The translations under genes and the position numbers were made by a program. The notes below the pieces were generated by a model. It saw nothing but the letters and a program-made list of their open reading frames with translations, searched no databases and was not told where the DNA came from. A DNA stretch of 8,970 nucleotides, from positions 1 to 8,970 of the forward strand of contig CANKLD010000050.1 in assembly GCA_947483095.1 (NCBI GenBank), in the 5' to 3' direction. Origin of the DNA: Bacteroidota bacterium (GTDB taxonomy: Bacteria > Bacteroidota > Bacteroidia > Flavobacteriales > Flavobacteriaceae). Every line of letters starts with the position of its first letter. The stretch's first letter is position 1. Positions 6,755 through 8,970 of the stretch are shown here, piece after piece.

Positions 6755-7720
6755 ATGTCTAATATGAAAAAATGGTTGTCTTTATTCTCATTATTGGTGC
6801 TTTTGGCATCTTGCGATAAAAAAAGTAAAATCGAAAAAGAAATCGACGAAATTCCAATGTCAATTAAAGTAGAACGTTTCGATAAAATTTTCTATGAAAC
6901 TCCTGCGGAAAACCTCCTTAAAGTCAAACAGCAATACCCTTATTTTTTTTCTGCCGAAACTCCAGATTCAGTTTGGGTCAATAAAATTAATAATCCACTT
7001 TACCGAGAATTGTATTCTGAAGTTCAAAAAAAACATTCCAATTTTGAAAAAGTAAATTCCGATTTAGAATCGCTTTTCCAACACATAAAATATTATTTTC
7101 CAAATACTAAAACTCCAAAAGTAATTGCCTTGATTTCTGAAATGGATTATCAAAATAAAGCTATTTATACGGATAGTTTAGTATTAATTTCTCTTGATTT
7201 ATATTTAGGTAAAAGTCATAAATTTTATGAATTTCCAGAATATTTAAAACAAAATTTTGAGCCGCATCAAATTATGCCCGACATCGTTTCGAGCTTTTCT
7301 GTAACCAAAATACCATTTGGAAACAATAAAAGTTTACTTTCCTACATGGTTTATGCCGGAAAGCAACTCTATTTAAAAGATGTTTTATTGCCGGAATGTT
7401 CCGATGCGGATAAAATTGGCTACACCCTAGAGCAAATAACTTGGTGTCAAGAAAATGAAAGTTACATGTGGCGAAATTTTATGGAAGAACAATTGCTATA
7501 TAGCACCGATTCAAAATTACCAAGCCGATTTATTACACCAGCCCCTTTTTCAAAGTTTTATCTTGAAATTGATAAAGAATCACCTGGGAGAGTTGGGACT
7601 TGGGTAGGCTGGCAAATCGTTCGTTCATTTATGAATAATAATGAGGTAAATTTGCAGCAATTATTGCAAATGGATCCTATAGAACTATTTCAAAAATCCA
7701 AATACAAACCTAAAAAATAA
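6755..7720 (+). CDS. gldB: gliding motility lipoprotein GldB
   Basis: GldB is a lipoprotein required for gliding in Flavobacterium johnsoniae; its exact biochemical role is not settled. The protein has 321 residues with a lipoprotein signal: MSNMKKWLSLFSLLVLLASC, where LLAS-C20 is the lipobox and C20 the acylated residue. The mature part carries blocks I recognise from the family (IKVERFDKIFYETP, MPDIVSSFSVTKIPFGNNKSLLSYMVYAGK, GYTLEQITWCQENESYMWRNFMEEQLLYS, GRVGTWVGWQIVRSFM). An ATG three codons in, at 6764, is an equally good start and leaves the lipobox unchanged. The stop codon overlaps the gldC start by one base, so the two genes are almost certainly translated from one mRNA. The leader may include the hairpin-rich element just upstream. 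Confidence 0.95.
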   Translation: MSNMKKWLSLFSLLVLLASCDKKSKIEKEIDEIPMSIKVERFDKIFYETPAENLLKVKQQYPYFFSAETPDSVWVNKINNPLYRELYSEVQKKHSNFEKVNSDLESLFQHIKYYFPNTKTPKVIALISEMDYQNKAIYTDSLVLISLDLYLGKSHKFYEFPEYLKQNFEPHQIMPDIVSSFSVTKIPFGNNKSLLSYMVYAGKQLYLKDVLLPECSDADKIGYTLEQITWCQENESYMWRNFMEEQLLYSTDSKLPSRFITPAPFSKFYLEIDKESPGRVGTWVGWQIVRSFMNNNEVNLQQLLQMDPIELFQKSKYKPKK

Positions 7721-8052
7721 TGGCAAATTCAACCTCTGAAATTAATTTTTTCATAGATTTAGACGAAAATAAAGTACCAGAAAAATTAAGCTGGTCCGCA
7801 CAAGATGGCGGGGTAAATTCTGAAGAAGCTAAAGCAATTATGCTCGCTATTTGGGATAGTAAAACGAAAGAATCTTTGCGTATTGATTTATGGACAAAAG
7901 ACATGCCGGTGGATGAAATGAAACTTTTTTTTCATCAAACTTTAGTTGCTATGTCAGACACTTATTTGCGCGCAACTGGTGATGAAAAAATGTCGGAAAC
8001 AATGAAAGATTTCTGTGATTATTTTGCCGAGAAATTGGAAATATTAAAATAG
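7720..8052 (+). CDS. gldC: gliding motility protein GldC
   Basis: GldC is a small protein encoded next to gldB in flavobacteria and contributes to efficient gliding. This 110-residue product has no signal peptide or membrane segment and is probably cytoplasmic. Recognisable family blocks are INFFIDLDENKVPEKLSWSA, LRIDLWTKDMPVDEMK and DTYLRATGDEKM. Its ATG overlaps the gldB stop in the sequence TAATG, indicating translational coupling. The gene ends seven bases from the convergent engB stop, with no terminator between, so gldBC transcription probably runs into engB antisense. Confidence 0.95.
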   Translation: MANSTSEINFFIDLDENKVPEKLSWSAQDGGVNSEEAKAIMLAIWDSKTKESLRIDLWTKDMPVDEMKLFFHQTLVAMSDTYLRATGDEKMSETMKDFCDYFAEKLEILK

Positions 8053-8059
8053 AATCAAC

Positions 8060-8680
8060 TTAAAACTCACTATTGTTTTTAAAAACTTCTTGATTTACTT
8101 CGTCAATATAAGTCAATAATTCCATTTTTCCGGTCATTTCTGTTGCTGAGGTCACAAAATGATGCGGCATTTCAGCCCAATTGTTGGCAAACATTTGTTT
8201 TTTGTAAGCAGCAATATGTGAATTAATTTTCACTTTACTAATTTTATCTGCTTTGGTAAATACAATACAAAAAGGAATTTCACTTTCTCCCATATAGGAC
8301 ATGAATTCAATATCGATATTTTGAGCTTCGTGACGGATATCAATTAAAACAAAAGCGCAAACCAATTGCTCTCGAGTTTCAAAATAATCAGTAATAAATT
8401 GTTGGAATATCGATTTGGTTTTTTTAGAAACCTTGGCATAACCATAACCCGGTAAATCAACAAGAAACCAATTGTTATTAATTAAAAAATGATTTATCAG
8501 TTGAGTTTTTCCTGGTCTCCCTGATGTTTTTGCTAAATTTTTATGATTGGTAAGCATGTTTATCAAAGATGATTTTCCAACGTTTGACCGACCAATAAAT
8601 GCATATTCTGGCAAAAAATCTTTGGGACATTTATCTACTTCAGAATTGCTAATAATAAATTCGGCGGTATTAATTTTCAT
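8060..8680 (-). CDS. engB: ribosome biogenesis GTP-binding protein EngB/YsxC
   Basis: EngB (YihA/YsxC) is a small TRAFAC GTPase needed for late assembly of the 50S ribosomal subunit. Counting from the ATG at 8680 it has 206 residues. All GTPase motifs are visible: G1 GRSNVGKSS (30-38), G2 region TSGRPGKTQ (52-60), G3 DLPGYG (75-80), G4 TKAD (142-145) and G5 SAT (178-180). FFxDLPGYGYA-type sequence after switch I is diagnostic of the family; here it reads WFLVDLPGYGYAKVSK. A TTG 21 bases further upstream (8701) could extend the frame by seven residues. It is rejected because it lies inside the predicted -7 promoter box and the family normally starts near MKI..AEF. The gene is convergent with gldC. 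Confidence 0.97.
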   Translation of the reverse strand: MKINTAEFIISNSEVDKCPKDFLPEYAFIGRSNVGKSSLINMLTNHKNLAKTSGRPGKTQLINHFLINNNWFLVDLPGYGYAKVSKKTKSIFQQFITDYFETREQLVCAFVLIDIRHEAQNIDIEFMSYMGESEIPFCIVFTKADKISKVKINSHIAAYKKQMFANNWAEMPHHFVTSATEMTGKMELLTYIDEVNQEVFKNNSEF

Positions 8681-8698
8681 ATTCAATTTTGGTTTTTG

Positions 8699-8727
8699 CA
8701 AAGGTAGTTAAAAAAAACACCAAACAA
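8699..8727 (-). promoter_or_regulatory. engB promoter
   Basis: On the minus strand TTG (8727-8725) is followed by an 18-base spacer and TACCTTTG (8706-8699), an exact TAnnTTTG match. Transcription would begin about 12-15 bases before the ATG at 8680. This is the best promoter match in the window. Its spacer is largely the T-tract of the upstream hydrolase terminator. Confidence 0.6.
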
Positions 8728-8746
8728 TTTTAGAAATTATTTGGTG
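8710..8746 (-). terminator. intrinsic terminator of the alpha/beta hydrolase gene
   Basis: On the minus strand CACCAAA (8746-8740) pairs with TTTGGTG (8724-8718). After one C/A mismatch an inner five-base A/T stem follows, around a 3-base loop. Eight T (8717-8710) come directly after the stem. It begins eight bases after the hydrolase stop codon. The same bases contain the engB -33 element and spacer. Confidence 0.75.
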
Positions 8747-8754
8747 AAATTAGT

Positions 8755-8970
8755 TTATAAATTTACCTTTTGTAGCCATTTGAGCATGACTTCGTTGAAT
8801 TCATCTGGCCGTTCCATCATCGCGGCGTGCCCACATTTATCAATCCAATATAAAGTTGAATTAGGTAAAAGCTTATTAAATTCTAATGCCACTTCGGGCG
8901 GAGTTACCGTGTCGTTTTTACCCCAAATTATACAAGTTGGAATGTGCATTTTAGGCAAATCTTTTGCCAT
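8755..8970 (-). CDS. alpha/beta hydrolase, C-terminal part (5' end outside window)
   Basis: This is the last 71 residues of an alpha/beta-hydrolase-fold protein; the rest lies beyond the window edge. IPTCIIWGKNDTVTPPEVA holds the acid member of the catalytic triad (D20 counted from the first visible codon). YWIDKCGHAAMMERPDEFNEVMLKWL holds the triad histidine (H48), followed by the typical C-terminal helix. The ATG at 8970 is the first codon in view and is very probably internal. The nucleophile elbow and the substrate-specific cap are not visible, so the substrate cannot be named. A hairpin terminator follows the stop. Confidence 0.88.
   Translation of the reverse strand: MAKDLPKMHIPTCIIWGKNDTVTPPEVALEFNKLLPNSTLYWIDKCGHAAMMERPDEFNEVMLKWLQKVNL

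Noticed and set aside
7710..7904. 64-codon open frame on the minus strand over gldC
   Set aside because: Antisense to gldC and spans the gldB-gldC junction; no plausible product.
8681..8701. TTG extension of EngB
   Set aside because: The codon lies within the -7 promoter box, and the ATG at 8680 matches the normal family start.

Overview
The window is AT-rich chromosomal DNA from a member of the Bacteroidota, very probably Flavobacterium or a close relative. Three things point there. The gliding-motility pair gldB-gldC is present. Two secreted proteins end in type IX secretion (T9SS) type A sorting domains, a system restricted to this phylum. Several genes are preceded by the phylum's TAnnTTTG -7 promoter element and lack a Shine-Dalgarno sequence. 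No phage, transposase, tRNA, rRNA or CRISPR array is visible.

Layout. On the + strand the window opens inside a trans-polyprenyl diphosphate synthase gene (1-573, 5' end missing), followed by dnaG primase with a TTG start (634-2613). A bidirectional hairpin terminator (2631-2664) separates dnaG from a minus-strand block. In transcription order that block is nadE (6573-5767), pth (5752-5126), a very small T9SS-sorted protein (5033-4698) and a large T9SS-sorted mosaic protein (4589-2682). nadE and gldB diverge from a 181-base intergenic region holding back-to-back promoter-like boxes and a hairpin-rich repeat-like element. gldB and gldC (6755-8052, +) overlap by one base. They converge on the ribosome-assembly GTPase gene engB (8680-8060, -) with seven bases between stop codons. 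The window ends inside the C-terminal part of an alpha/beta hydrolase gene (8970-8755, -). Its terminator overlaps the engB promoter. No gene-free stretch exceeds 300 bases.

How the genes relate. Most are housekeeping genes: isoprenoid chain synthesis (probably for menaquinone), replication priming, NAD synthesis, peptidyl-tRNA recycling and 50S ribosome assembly. The cell-surface theme comes from gldB/gldC and the two T9SS cargo proteins. Gliding and T9SS are mechanistically linked in flavobacteria, but nothing here shows these cargo proteins act with GldB/GldC.

I do not see a new multi-gene system. The most notable points are a DnaG whose four zinc ligands are all replaced, a secreted protein that is essentially signal peptide plus sorting domain, an overlapping terminator and promoter upstream of engB, and a structured repeat-like element in the gldB leader.
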